64,000 nucleotides of DNA from Eudorina sp. 2006-703-Eu-15 (GCA_003117195.1 BDSI01000037.1:986076-1050075); one strand, 5' to 3'. Counted from the first letter of the stretch, positions 35,548 through 54,111 are shown. Numbers and translations are program-made. Notes: generated from the sequence alone by a model not told the origin.

Positions 35548-35639
35548 AATTTTAGAGTATTTGCAGCGTAATCACACGGATCGCGCCGGATCCCTGCTTT
35601 ATGATGAGCTTGGTATCTTGATGACTATTCTGTCCATAT

Positions 35640-35862
35640 TCTTAGACGAACCCATTGGTCCTCATGACAATATATGATGAAAATTGATTAGAAGTATGAA
35701 TGGAATTCCTTGTTAAGGGAACAAGGAATGAAAACGTACGGCCGGGCCGTCCTGTTTTCGGAGCCGAAAAGCGAAAACCCTGACTTATTCCAAAAAGGAA
35801 TATATTCCGTCCAAACTCTGTGCTCGCCGCCCCTGTCAGACGCTCATTGCGGATGGCTCCTA
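35640..35862 (+). repeat. right copy of the flanking direct repeat
   Basis: Same features as the copy at 29651-29870. It abuts the end of the inverted gag arm exactly at CTTAGACGAA, marking a junction between the truncated second copy and this repeat. Confidence 0.8.
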
Positions 35863-36700
35863 TTTGGATCCGTTTCCGTTGTGTACCCTGGCTACTGCGA
35901 AGGCTGGGCGCTGGTGGTTCTTGACTAATTGTTTATTGGCTTGGCTCCCTGCTACCCGTTGATCCCTTTTCGGGGTCCTCGTTCATCACAACCTGCGAGC
36001 TCTGTCACTAACGCGCGGCTACGTTGAAACCGCAGTAGCTGTTCGCCTTCCTGATGCATGTGCTGATACATATCCCCAATGAAGCATTGATGGAGCAAAG
36101 TTTGCGTACGACGGGTTTCGGGCGAGAAGAGCAATTCGTGGTTTGAATTGATGTAAGATAAACAATGTGATGTAGTCTGCTAAAATTAGAGGACATTGTG
36201 TGGCATTGTTCTGAGCTCAACCTACCAACAGCTGCGATGGCTGTATGTGGGGCCGCACGTTGTCCTTGATTAAAGCAAAATAAAAGCTGAATTTCGATGG
36301 ACGTGAAGCAAAGGTTGTTGCCGCTCGCGCGCTGGGTTGCGACTTTCAAGCGGAACCATGCCAAGCCTCCCACAGAAGAGGACGTGCCGCCACACCTTGG
36401 TGAGCAAACCTTCCTGAAATATGTAACTCTGAACCACTGGCCCTGGCCCTTTGAAACGTCCACCTCACCCATCCCCCGTTCTCTCATGTTTGCATCAGCG
36501 CCCTTGTGGGCCGAGTTCCAGGCGTCGAAAGCCGTCTTAGCGTCTTCAGCAGCGCTGCGGCCGAAGCAACTCCCATCCGACGTACCAGGCCAAGCTCAGG
36601 AAAACGGAAACGCGCCCAAGAGTGCGGCCAGCTCCTTAGCCACAGACCGCGGCCCCCACACCGTGCCCTCCCCCAATCGGCGAGCCGCACGCCCCCTGGT
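35863..36700. other. stretch without a recognised gene
   Basis: A plus-strand ORF at 36297-36914 has no domain, and its second half lies opposite gag-like sequence on the minus strand. I do not regard it as a gene. No RNA gene or terminal repeat is obvious. Confidence 0.4.
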
Positions 36701-37026
36701 CGCCCGCGCCCTGCGCCACGCACACGCCAGCGCCGCAGCCCAGGCTTCAGCTGCGGCCGGGAACATATCGCCGTCAAGCCTTCATCTGGAGGGCCCACTC
36801 GGTCAGCGTGATGCCGGGATCCTTGTCCGTGGCGGTCTTGTAGATCGGGATTGGAGGCAGTGGGACGTGTGGTTGCGCCATGGTGGGCTTGGGTGGCGCG
36901 TGCTGTTGACCTGACGGCAGGCCACTGGTCTCTGCTGACTCACTTGCGACCGGGACACGCGGTACTACCACAGCAGCCGCAGCTACAGTAGTACCGGTTC
37001 CTGAACCGCACGGCTGAGCAAACGCG

Positions 37027-37112
37027 ACTGGGGCAGCTAACGCAGCGGCGTCAACTCCTTTGCCGGTTGGTGCAACCGGGAAAGGAGTTGACGCCGCTGC
37101 GTCAGCCCCAGT
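37027..37112. repeat. short hairpin in the gag-like sequence
   Basis: Arms 37027-37061 and 37081-37112 pair over more than 30 bp with a small bulge and a 19-nt loop. Confidence 0.85.
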
Positions 37113-37395
37113 AACTCCCCCCACAACTCCCCCCACAAAAAGCGCAAACACCACAAAATCCTAGCCACCAACTTTTTCCGCGCTACGCGAGTTCCCGCTG
37201 AGGACAATACTACTGCCCGGATCAGGTGTATGAGGACACCCTCACCAGTTTCACTGGGCTAAGAACCTGATGGGAGCTAACGGCTGAGTGGGAAGACTCG
37301 AGAACCGTTGTTGTATCTCTTGGCGAGAGATATTGCAAGCCTAGATTGGCTGCGGTTGAGATATATCGGTCAGTCTTTTGCTGCAAGGCACCGAT

Positions 37396-37843
37396 AACGC
37401 TCGGCGGAGCGGTACGGGTAGCAGTCGAGGCGCAGTCGACGCAATACCCTTACAGTAGAGATATCAGAGAACAGAAGGATAGCCGGAATCGGAAGTTCAC
37501 GGGCGCTCGCCCGGATCAAGGAGTCAAGGGCCTCAAAGGGCCAACAGTCGATAGCAGGAAACGTATATCAGAGCTCAGGGCTTGTTAACGCAAAGCTTAA
37601 CGGACGTCAAGTTGAGCTTGTGATATGCCACTTACGTCCGCTAAGCTTTGCGTGAACAAGCCCTGAGCTCTGATATACGTTTCCTGCTATCGACTGTTGG
37701 CCCTTTGAGGCCCTTGACTCCTTGATCCGGGCGAGCGCCCGTGAACTTCCGATTCCGGCTATCCTTCTGTTCTCTGATATCTCTACTGTAAGGGTATTGC
37801 GTCGACTGCGCCTCGACTGCTACCCGTACCGCTCCGCCGCGTT
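37396..37843. repeat. 450-bp palindromic (foldback) element
   Basis: Left arm 37396-37607 and right arm 37634-37843 are inverted copies of about 210 bp with very few mismatches, around a 26-nt loop. Both strands encode the same 60-residue open frame, a consequence of the symmetry rather than a gene. The element interrupts the gag-like frame. No clear target duplication was found. Confidence 0.9.
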
Positions 37844-38154
37844 GGACCGGTTGGTGCAACCGACTCAGCACCAGTGCCTTGGTCAGTCGAAACGCCGGCA
37901 CCCTGAGTAGCAGCAGCAGCAAGCGAACCAGAGGGGTCGTCAGCTGCTGGCAAAGCACCCTGAGCATGTTTGAGCTTGCGGAGCGCGCGTTCTAAGGCAC
38001 CGATGTCAGCTGGTCCAGCACTTACCGGCGTAAGTAATTGCAACGGCTCAGCAGGTTCCTCAGAATCAGAACTACGGCTATCGTGTGCTCGAGTTGCTTG
38101 ATCGCGAGGCCGCGGCGCCAGGTTATGGGACAAAGCGGAAGATGCGCACTGCAA

Positions 38155-39160
38155 ACGAGCAGACGCAGGGCAGCAACTGCGCAGACTCTGTCAACGGCAC
38201 ACGGTCTGCAATGCATAGCTGACTTTATCTTTGCCCGTTGTCGTCCACGAGAGATGTTGTTGCGGCGGGATGTTACAGCCATGCCTTGTCCAGGCAAGAA
38301 CTGCGCACTAAGAGGTGCAATCCATACACTAAGAGGTGTATCTGTAAAGTCAGCAATCGTGTATCACCGCTGCTCAGCCGAGCCTGAGTGACGCAGATGG
38401 CCCGAAACTACCCTCCCTGTAGCGACGAATCTACCTCACGGGCCTAATGCAACCAAGTTCACGCACATTCGCACAGAAACTGCTCATGTTCTACCAGAAT
38501 AAGACGAGAATACTTATACGGGCAATAAATGCCGCGTTCACTACTGAGAGAGTTCGCGCGCACATGATCAACAGAATGACGGGAAGCCTAACCGTCGGCC
38601 CAACAAGATGGCCACTGAAACCCGAGCGGCAAACTGAACACGCGCTGTGTCAATCACTCCGTGTGTCACGACAGCTGTCATGGCACACTGCGTGCGCTGC
38701 ACAGCACGTACGGCACGGGGAGATTCCCCCCAGCGAAAACGTTAGGAGTAGCTGCATGAGACAAGATGAAGTGCCGTGCAGATAGTACGACGCTAACAAA
38801 GGGCGGCGTGGTGCCCTGCAACTAATGACTCAATTCAACAGCAAGATAGTGCTGACGCGCGAGGACTAAAACCCAGACACCACTACGTCAGAATCCAGGG
38901 ACTCTCATCCCGCACCCGAACCTGCATCAATTGATCCCGAACCCGACGGCTCTCGAAAACCATCAACCAGACTCGGCGCAAACCCCGCGTGCCCCGCAGG
39001 GCGACGAGAAACACAATGCGACCTAAACCGGCCAGCGCGATCAGATAGCGCCGACGCAGATGCTCAGTGTGGAAAAATGCAATCTAAGACATCCTTCATC
39101 TGACAGAACCAGGGAGCCCGTCCGTGTGGAGCCCCTCCAGGGGCTGTGCACCAGCCTCCG
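38155..39160. other. stretch without a recognised gene
   Basis: No domain-bearing ORF is present. A small repeated motif CACTAAGAGGTG occurs twice near 38.30-38.34 kb. Surroundings are retrotransposon remains, so this may be decayed element sequence. Confidence 0.35.
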
Positions 39161-39163
39161 GCC

Positions 39164-39781
39164 TCAGGTACCGCAAAGTACCCTCGCGAACTTGCCCCTC
39201 CAGCGAGTTGGGGTCTTTGAAGCGCCGCCGGAGCTTCTTGCCGTCCAGGGCAGTAGCTGCTTCACGGCGACGGTGTTGCGTGGCAGAAGGCTGTGCTTGA
39301 CCACTCGCACAATGCACTCCGCGGCGCCGTTAGCTTGCGAGTAGTCAGGATAAGTCTCGATGGTGGGCAAGATGGCCGGCGTGCTGGCTGTGTATGACAG
39401 TTCAGAGGGTCCCCCCCCCCCAGCCGGGACGCCGGATCCACCGCACGTGGCCATGTGCGACGGGCAGAGGGAGGCCCGGTGGGGAGCCTGTGAGAACCCG
39501 AAAGGATGCACGGCAGCAGGAAGGCACGTACCCCGCTGCAGGGCCAGGCCAGAAATGGCCTCAGGTGGCAGCCCTAGAATGCATGCAAGTTGAGAGGCGT
39601 TCAGATCAGGATCGGCTGCATCAGTGACAACAGGAACGGCAAACAGGTCCCCGGGAGGCATCACACGTGCTGGTGCGCCCAGGACGTCCTCGCTCCGCGG
39701 CCTCCGACGCGGGAAGGGAAGGCAGCCGCGGTCCTCATCAGCGGCGGCAGACCCCGGCGGTGGTGGCCAGCGGTCGGGCAA
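39164..39781 (-). pseudogene. LTR-retrotransposon integrase fragment
   Basis: A minus-strand frame includes YPDYSQANGAAECIVRVVKHSL, which resembles the end of the retroviral-type integrase core, with the catalytic Glu. The upstream part is Pro/Ala-rich and shows only PDLNASQLACILGLPPE, without the rest of a core. No reverse transcriptase lies between it and the gag-like frame upstream, so the element is internally deleted. Confidence 0.5.
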
Positions 39782-39828
39782 GCAGTCTCGTGGCCCGCGG
39801 GCGTACGCGGGTCCCCGGCTGTGCGAGC

Positions 39829-39972
39829 GAGATGGTCCACGGCTGTACGAGCGGTGGCAGCCGCGAGATGGTCAACGGCTGTACGAGCGGTGGCAGCCGC
39901 GAGATGGTCAACGGCTGTACGAGCGGTGGCAGCCGCGAGATGGTCAACGGCTGTACGAGCGGTGGCACACGG
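39829..39972. repeat. 36-bp tandem repeat, four units
   Basis: Four near-identical 36-bp units starting GAGATGGTCAACGGCTGTAC (first unit with one base change, last unit diverging at its end). The length is a multiple of three, so every frame reads through. On the minus strand the unit encodes a 12-residue repeat. Confidence 0.9.
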
Positions 39973-40900
39973 ATGAGAGCAGCCCCTGCGATGGGGACGG
40001 AAGGCGACCCTCGAGGCTTCCCGGAGTGGATGTTGCGCAGGCCCCGGCGCCGGCAAGTCCGCCTCCGTGCGTGCGCCCATCTGCCGGAGGCGCCGCCGAA
40101 TGGCAGCTTCCTGCGCCCGGCATGGCGGCCAGGGGGGCCGCCGTGGAGTTGTCGTCGTAGACGGGATGCATACCAAGCTGCGCGGCGGTGGGTAGCGGGT
40201 CTTGGTACTCGGCTGGCGCGGGTGGCAGCTGGGCATCATTGTTGCTGGGCGGCGCGGGCTGTTGGGCCCCCTCAGCATGCTGTGTGCGGTCATCACGGTG
40301 GGGACCACGGCCCCAGCCCCCGGGTTGCTGCCCCCGAACCCCGCCTCCGCCCCGGCCCCCGCCTCCGCCCCGGCCCCCGCCTCCGCCCCGGCCCCCGCCC
40401 CCACCCCGGCCCCCGCCTTCCTGCCGTTGCTGTTGGCCACCCTGTGCGCCCCGACCCGACGAACTGGTCCCGGACATCTGGCGGAGCACGGCAGTGACGG
40501 CGGCCGTGACAGCAGCGGTGATGTCGGAGGTGGTGGGCGTGGGTGGCGGAGGGGCGGCGTCCGTGACAAGAGAGGCAGGACGGCACTGGGCTCGCGGCGC
40601 CGATCCGGCCGTACCTGCTTCCGCCTCCTGCTTGTCCTTCCGCTCGAGCTCCGAGAGAGTGACGGAGTTGCGGGCGAACTTGAGTGCCCACTCGGTGACC
40701 TTCTCAAATTTCCACACACCGTCGCGCCCCGCATCGATGCAGAGCCGGTCGATGTGTTGCCTGATGCAGTCGTGCTTCACGACTGCGCGAACGGGTGGTC
40801 TGTCAGCAGCCCCTCCGGAACCAGCCTCTTCAGCTGCATGAAGCGGTCGACCGTCTCCCGTACGGTCTCCCCCGGGTGGCGCTTGTAGTTCGTTACCTCC
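39973..40900 (-). pseudogene. gag-like fragment with Gly/Arg-rich tail
   Basis: Minus-strand frames contain a retrotransposon gag signature (ETVRDRFMQLKRL-like near 40.86 kb, then DRLCIDAGRDGVWKFEKVTEWALKFA in the following frame with a shift near 40.78 kb). A Gly/Arg repeat follows at about 40.32-40.45 kb that would bind nucleic acid. It lies upstream of the integrase fragment in the same orientation, so the two probably belong to one deleted element. Confidence 0.5.
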
Positions 40901-43650
40901 TCGGGACTCGCGCGCTCAGCACCACCACGGTGCTGCCGTACGTACCGTGCAGCGCACGCAGTGTGTCATGACAGGTGCACCATCCGGCTGGAAGTGCCTG
41001 CAGAGTGCCTTGAAGGCTTTGCAAACCAGCCGGACGGTGCAGGCAACCTCCGCGGCTGGCAGGAAGCTGATTATGTGAAAGCAAGCCGTGGTTGTCGATA
41101 ACTGCAGACAGGGATGCGGGCGCGGCATCACTGTCCAAAGCTTCGCTCCCGACGAAACGGACGTTTGCGCGAAAGGGCCGCAAGTATGGTGTAGGATGGT
41201 ATCGACGAGATTTCAGACCCGCATAAGCGTATTTTTCTAAATGGACAGCAGCGGGTGGTGCCTTTGCTTTCTTATGCACGGATAGATCTCCGTTTTCGCG
41301 GCATAACGCGAACCTCCGCGAACCCAGTACGATCTCGAAATCTCAAGTTTGCCGCCCGGTGGCAATTAGAAGTGGGGTTCCACCGTCTTCGGTCATTCCA
41401 CAATGTGTACTGATACGCACGCAGCGTTCGAGGGCGCGCGGCTTTCCCCGTCGGCCGGTCGCCCGCCTCACGCGCGCGGATGTGCGGTCGCTGGCTGGCT
41501 GGTCCCCGGGACGGGCTTGCTTGACAGCCTCAGAAGCGTTTCCCAAACTTCGACAACTCTATCATGGGTTCGCAGCAACGTCCGATGTTTAATGCTGGAC
41601 CGCGGCCTTACACATGATGAATCGGATTGCAGTGAAGCCTACGAGCCATAGGTGACGGCCCACGACGCGCCACCACGCATTGTGGCCATGGCGACGACAT
41701 GCAGGCGCCGTGCAACCGTATCGCACGCATCTCTGGAAGAGAAGTATATTTTGAACTGAGGAGAGGGTGAGCGTGACCGGACAGCTGTCCCGCGCGGACC
41801 ATCAAGTCATCAGCTGCACAGGGCTGCACAGGGCTCATCGTCATACAGGCCAGCGGCCCTGCCGCGGTGTGCCCCGCGCCGCAGCTCCACTTTCGCGTCG
41901 TCCCCGTCTACGAATCCAGCCAAGCCCCTGCAGCCGCCTCGCCGGCTCTGCGGTGCAATCCCCACCGGCCACACCACCGCACCCGCACGGCGCACACGAC
42001 TACCCGGCACCTGCTGCCTTGGACCAAGGCGACCCAGATGGGAGCCTCCACGGCCCAGCTGATGGGGCTCCTTTTCTGTCGGACGGTGGTCGGGGTGACA
42101 GTGGCCGCGGATAGGGTGTGGGGGAAGGGAGCGGGGAGGCTAGGGGATCTAGACGTGGGGCAATGTGGGTCGCTGCCGGTGATGTACGGCGCGGTCGGCC
42201 AGGGCGCTCACATCGCTCATGGACAGCACATGGGTCACAGTCACACCGAACCAAATCGGCGACAGTCAAATGCAGCCAGATGCGGCCATTTGAGGATGGA
42301 AAGCTTCAGAACCAAGTGCCGCGCAATTTTTCGAAGTATTCCAAATGGCAAGCTTCAATGGCAGCTGCAGGAGTGGTGGGCATTCAACAGGGTAAATGGC
42401 CTCACATTTATGGACAGTTGAGATATCACTGCGGTGTACCGGCCACCCGGCCTGGGCAGGAAGGCCTGTTTGGGTTCCAATAGTGGGCAGCCTGGTGGCG
42501 TCAGAAAAGAACGAGCTGCACAGCATCAAAGAACTGGGTGAATAGAAGGTTAACTAGGCCCGGCTAGGCGATTCGAAAGGTTAGGGGTGTCGGAGCGCAA
42601 ACCTCGGCACTGACGAACCGCCTTGCAAAGCATAAAATTCATTAGGTCTACCGTATTTCTTTGACTGCTTGCCGCTTGTCATATTGTTCTCATTTCGGAC
42701 ATCAATAAGGAGGTTAGGACATGATACTGGCTGCCTACCGCCGCCTTCCGCAGACCACGCCTGACAGGTGCTTCTCCATTGGGAAAACACCTGGCGCCAA
42801 GATGCGTTGAACGAATTCCTGATGAATTGCGACAGTGCTCGGCCTTTATATCGTAGAAGTTATGGTATGTACTTACGTTCGTTAGGTTTCGTAATAAGGA
42901 ATCGACGAGCGCACCAAGGCGAATAATTAAAATGCAGGGATTAAAGACCAATAATTGCTCAAGCTCAATTATAGTGCGGACGCCTTGGATAAACATCAGA
43001 ACCCAGCAGTTTCGTCGAAAGCTTACGAGACCAAACATTCCGAATTGGCTAATTGTTACTTGCGAAAGATTCAGTGTTTTAAAATATGATGTTGCTTTCA
43101 ATTAAATTGGGATTGCATGGCGCCAACATGGGTGCGGGTGTCGTGGATTCGGTACGGGAGTAGTGCCTTCCCGGCAGCATATAACCCCGGACCCTGCCCC
43201 TTACACTTCAGTTCATGTCGCAACACCTGTAAGCTTAACTGTGAGACCATAATTATTAGGAAGCCTCCTCGTTAGAGACCGTCTCCAAAAAGTCGTCTCG
43301 GAGTTTTGTGCAAATTCTTTGGTCGGCATTGACTATAGCGAGGACCCTAGAGTGCTGCAACCTCTGACGCCAACTCCATCCGCTCTTACTACATCGTAAG
43401 TTTACGAGCCTTGAAGCGGCAACGTGGAACCTTGTCTAGTTCCGTAACGATGCTGCTGCCAAGACGTGATGGCGCTCCGCTCCCATGCACTTATAATCTG
43501 AATTGCCTTATACAGCATAGTTATAGCATATTGTGCAACTGACAGCGACGCGGACTTTCTTTCCTGTCGAAATTGCGCGAATGTATCGGGGCATTTTGAC
43601 AATAACACGCCGCACTTGCCTTCGCAGCTCAGCGGAGCTCAGTCTCAAGT
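40901..43650. other. stretch without a recognised gene, upstream of PFOR
   Basis: Apart from the trmB-like repeat at 42020-42215, I see no domain-bearing ORF. Composition becomes AT-richer from 42.3 kb. The last several hundred bases should include the PFOR promoter and 5' UTR. Confidence 0.45.
42020..42215 (+). repeat. fused copy of the two TrmB-region repeat blocks
   Basis: The sequence carries a diverged version of 27986-28120 followed by a diverged version of 28836-28895. The TrmB C-terminal coding segment that lies between them at 28.1-28.27 kb is missing. The frame is broken by a stop, so this copy does not code. It is either a decayed partial duplicate of the trmB 3' region with an internal deletion, or a dispersed repeat that was also captured by trmB. 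Confidence 0.7.
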
Positions 43651-50672
<7,022 letters not shown>

Positions 50673-53600
50673 AAGGCCCACGGTTGACGCGGCGTAGCGC
50701 GCTCCCGGTATGCTAGTGGAAGATAGCGGAGATTTGAGAGAAGGCATGGCATCCTGAGGCCTGTGGGCCAGGACGTGCAGCAGCGCATGCCGCTGCATCC
50801 ACCTGTTGTACCCGCAGTGTTTAGCGCGTGTGTCTCATGTCTCTAGCTGGCTGGGTACGTAGTTGCGCAGCTTACAGCGACAGCTTTGCTTTCCAACATG
50901 CACGATGAAAGCGTACCGTCCGTTGGGTGTTCGTGTTCGTAATGTGACAATTCTTTCTTCGCACTCGGGGTGCGAAGGGTTGTGGCGCAATGTGTCTGTC
51001 GAGAGACTCTTGATTTCCAACGCGTCACGCGGCATGTGGGGTCCGTGAGGGATTTGTGCGTGCTGCACACGTGACACATCTGCTGTGGAACTGTGCGGTG
51101 ATGTTTGTCGCGAAACTTGCGCAGGGGCAACACGGTCATGGTCGTGCGGCCTTGGTAGGTACCCTTGGAAGGGTACGACCCATCTGAGGTATTATCGATA
51201 TACCTGGGGCCGGTATTTGTGTCCCCTCCGTGCGCCTAATAAAGGATTTGCAGAACAGTATGCTGCGGGGGGCACTCGCATATTGCGGGGTTGTACTGCA
51301 CGGATCGTTGTACGATGTACGCCGCGGTTAATTCCGTGACTACTGACGTTTGCGATGTGGTATGGATGACAGATTGTGAACTGGTATGGCAGAAGGTGGC
51401 TTCACTTTCCTGGGTTTTATAATTTTGCGTAGGTTATGACGGCGTAAGTTCTTTTCATGTACGATATTGCAGGGGACAAATGCATCGATGATAGTGGGTG
51501 GGAAGAATAAGCACGAGCATGTGTGTCTCGCCACTTTGATTAGGATCATGGTGAAACTCATCGAGATTGGCGGGAGAAGATAATGCCGCTGCATCAAGCG
51601 TATGTATGTAATCACTTCCGTAAATTGCGTAAATTACTGTGCCGTAAGTATCACTACTACGGTATCCCACATGGGACACGTGCCGTGTGGATCATGGATA
51701 GCAGTCTCAATTAATTGTAGCTACGTGCCGACAAGTGCCGTAACACATCAAACCTGAATTTGGCTGCGCTGTTGCAACATGATAGATAATGGACAGCCAG
51801 CCCATTGCAACGCCGGACCAATCAGACGAGGTCCAAATCTCGCCGCAACCAACCTCCCGCGCCGCCCCACCCTGAAGCATTGCATTGAGAACGGTAAGTC
51901 CGTACAATATTCCGCCTTAATTTGCCTGTCCAAGGCCTCCTTGCAACCAGCCTCCTTGATGCCATGCCGGCGTCCGTTCGGGCTGGATGTGGAATCTGGG
52001 GGGGAACAAATGCATAATCGTACGATGTACTATCTACAGATAACCGATGTACGACACTCTTGTCGTACCAGTGAGCCTCAGCCAGAAACATCTCAGGAGA
52101 TCGGCAAAATCGTCATTCGGTCAAATCTTACAACCGATACGGTTGACAATTGACTTTGCACGACCTGACCACCTAGGCCCAGTACGGCAGCGCCGACGGG
52201 CGAACACCCAAGGGCGATACCGTTAGGCGCGTCGAACAGGGACGGGTGTTGGAATGAGTCGTGTGGGTTACAGTTTCACCCAATGACCCGCGCGGGGGCT
52301 CCGCCACCACCGCCGACCGACAACCACCGCCACCGACCACCACCGCCACCGGCAGTCGGCATCGCGAGTTCGCGACGAAAAGCTCTGCTGCACACACCTC
52401 TCGAACCGACAAAAACCAACACGGCGAAAAATTCCAGACGCCAACCAACAAGCATACGTCGTCACTGGAACCCCATCACAACAAAAGCAAACACGACAGC
52501 TCGTTACACAAACTCTCCTCGGGCAGCAGCCGACACACACAGACCAGAAAACCACGGACAGACAAACGAGGTGCGCGAGTCGCCGTGCACTTGCCCCAGG
52601 TCTGACCTCGTGTCGCTCCTTCACTTGCCCCGCCCCAGGTGTCCGACTCAGCCCAGCCCTGCAACCCTCACCTCTCCGCTCCCCCGCCCCCCTCGCCTCG
52701 CACAGCACCACATAGGCGGCGCCCCTCTTCCTGCCCCTGCCCCTGCGTCCTAAGCTCCTATCCAGCCCCTCCCTGCAGCCCTCCGTCTCCCCGGCACCGG
52801 CACCGGCACCTCTTTACAAGCGGTGTAACACGCTTTGGAACACCAGGGATGCCCGTGGGTCGACAGGGGGGTGGACAGGGGCGCTGCACGGGCCCGCCCC
52901 CGCCCCACCTTCGAGGCCTTCCAGGAGGCGGCGGCGGCACCCGGTCCGGACAGCGGAGGGGAACCCTAGGGTTCAGGATCCAGGGAGACGCATGTGGAGG
53001 ACTCCGGGACCCGCGGGTCGGCCACCACCACGCTCCCTCCCTCCCTCATTCGCCCTCCCTGCCTCTCAAGCCGTGCAGCACGCAATCCAATACGCGCTCC
53101 CGATCCGAACCGACTCACACCCACACATACCACCCACCATCCATCATACCATCGTACACATACATGAATCCGGCCTGCTGCAGCGACACCTCCCTCCCTC
53201 CCTCCCGCCCGTCGAAATGCGTCCCCGCGCGCCGATTTCTCTCCTCCGCCCCTCCTGCAGTCAGTGGGGCTCCGCATCACTGGTGGCTCGCGGATCCCCC
53301 ATCCTACTCTAACCGGTGGCGCCCCTGCCCTGCCCTCCCCTGAGAAACCCCATAACATCGCCGCCCAGCTGCTGCTGCGTCCCTCCTCTCACACTCGCAC
53401 TCACCGGCCCCTCCCTTCCCTCGAGAAGCTCCTCGCGCTCTTAGCTGCAGGCGGGAACAGGCGGGCAGGCAGGCAGGCAAGCGTGCAGCGCCGACCCGCC
53501 CTCCTGCCCCTTCCACTCAAAGGTGGGAACCGATGCCCTCCCGCCCTCTTGTCCGATGCCCTCCCTGCCGAAGTCCCTCTCCCGGAGGCCTCGGTCGCCC

Positions 53601-54111
53601 CTACGTCACCCCACGCCGCTGGAGCATGCCGCGGGCGCCCTGCCCTGCCTCGGTCCCAGCCCCCCCCTTAGATGCTCCGCGCATGCCGCCTCCCGCCACC
53701 TCGTCCGCTGCCCGCTCCTACGCCTCCCCACTGACCCAAGGGACGCGGAGCGCGGGTCGAGGAACCTCGCGGAGCCCCGGGTGTACGGCGCTGCGGCCCT
53801 GCAGCGGCACGAGAACAACCTCTCACCCCACACACCCCGCCCCAGGCGCACGCCGTCCAGGCAGTGCCCCCGACAGTACCAGGGAGCTGAGCCCCGCGCG
53901 CTCCTGCTCAGCTACCGAGCTGAGCTGAGCCGGGCTGGGCCCCTCCAGGGAGCCCACCCGACAGCAGTCACGGGCAGCCGCTGCCCCGCCGCCCGGGATA
54001 GATCTCCGCACCCTCCCCAGCCGCAGCCGCACCCGCCTCCTCGCTGGTATGTGTTTGTTTGTCGCCGGGTTGCTGGGTGTGTCGGGGCTGTTTGTGACAC
54101 CGGCAGTCCGC
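50673..54111. other. PFOR 3' flank and C-rich spacer, no gene recognised
   Basis: 50.7-52.2 kb is mixed-composition sequence fitting a 3' UTR and spacer. 52.2-54.1 kb is strongly C-rich on the plus strand with long Pro/Ser/Arg frames that look like composition artefacts. No domain was recognised on either strand. Confidence 0.45.
51607..51611 (+). terminator. possible polyadenylation signal TGTAA for PFOR
   Basis: It is the nearest TGTAA I found downstream of the PFOR stop (50672), about 0.93 kb away. A long 3' UTR is common in these algae, but the assignment is weak. Confidence 0.25.

Larger units (their letters stand above)
34223..35639. repeat. long palindrome: head-to-head copies of the element's 5' end
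   Basis: Left arm 34223-34926 and right arm 34955-35639 are inverted copies, nearly identical through the first 150 gag codons. In both arms the gag start codon is preceded by the same leader. The right arm has a small internal deletion near 35.54 kb and stops at the direct repeat at 35640. The 28-nt loop (34927-34954) contains TATAAAA. Confidence 0.9.
29651..35862 (-). mobile_element. tyrosine-recombinase (DIRS-order, PAT/Kangaroo-like) retrotransposon, nested and rearranged
   Basis: Minus-strand order is gag-like ORFs (34861-33794), reverse transcriptase and RNase H (33725-31739) and tyrosine recombinase (31922-30247). Together these define the DIRS order; such elements are known from Volvox and Chlamydomonas. 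Direct repeats of about 220 bp flank the body (29651-29870 and 35640-35862). The 5' end is joined head-to-head with a truncated second copy (34955-35639). The recombinase ORF carries a MITE, the RT has a frameshift, and the RT active site reads YLDG. The copy is therefore probably not autonomous, although the ORFs are otherwise well preserved. Exact outer ends and target site are not certain. Confidence 0.75.
36500..38154 (-). pseudogene. decayed retrotransposon gag-like sequence interrupted by a palindrome
   Basis: Minus-strand frames at 38154-37844 (Ala/Pro/Thr-rich, with a short coiled coil DIGALERALRKLKHAQG) and 37154-36774 (ending ITLTEWALQMKA) look like an LTR-retrotransposon gag. The TLxEWxxQM signature is typical. 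A frameshift near 36.77 kb leads into a further helix-rich frame to about 36.5 kb. The segment PVAPTG occurs on both sides of the inserted palindrome. Pol is not visible here. Assignment as gag is an inference from composition and the one motif. Confidence 0.45.

Noticed and set aside
36297..36914. Plus-strand ORF of 205 codons as a gene
   Set aside because: No domain; its second half overlaps gag-like sequence on the other strand.
37346..37967. Two mirrored ORFs with the same peptide
   Set aside because: They are the two arms of the palindrome read on opposite strands, not duplicate genes.
39829..39972. 36-bp repeat as a CRISPR array
   Set aside because: Units are directly adjacent with no unique spacers, in a eukaryotic retrotransposon remnant.
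52260..54110. Long Pro/Ser/Arg-rich plus-strand ORFs
   Set aside because: C-rich composition keeps several frames open at once; no domain, and no set of exons with consistent phase.
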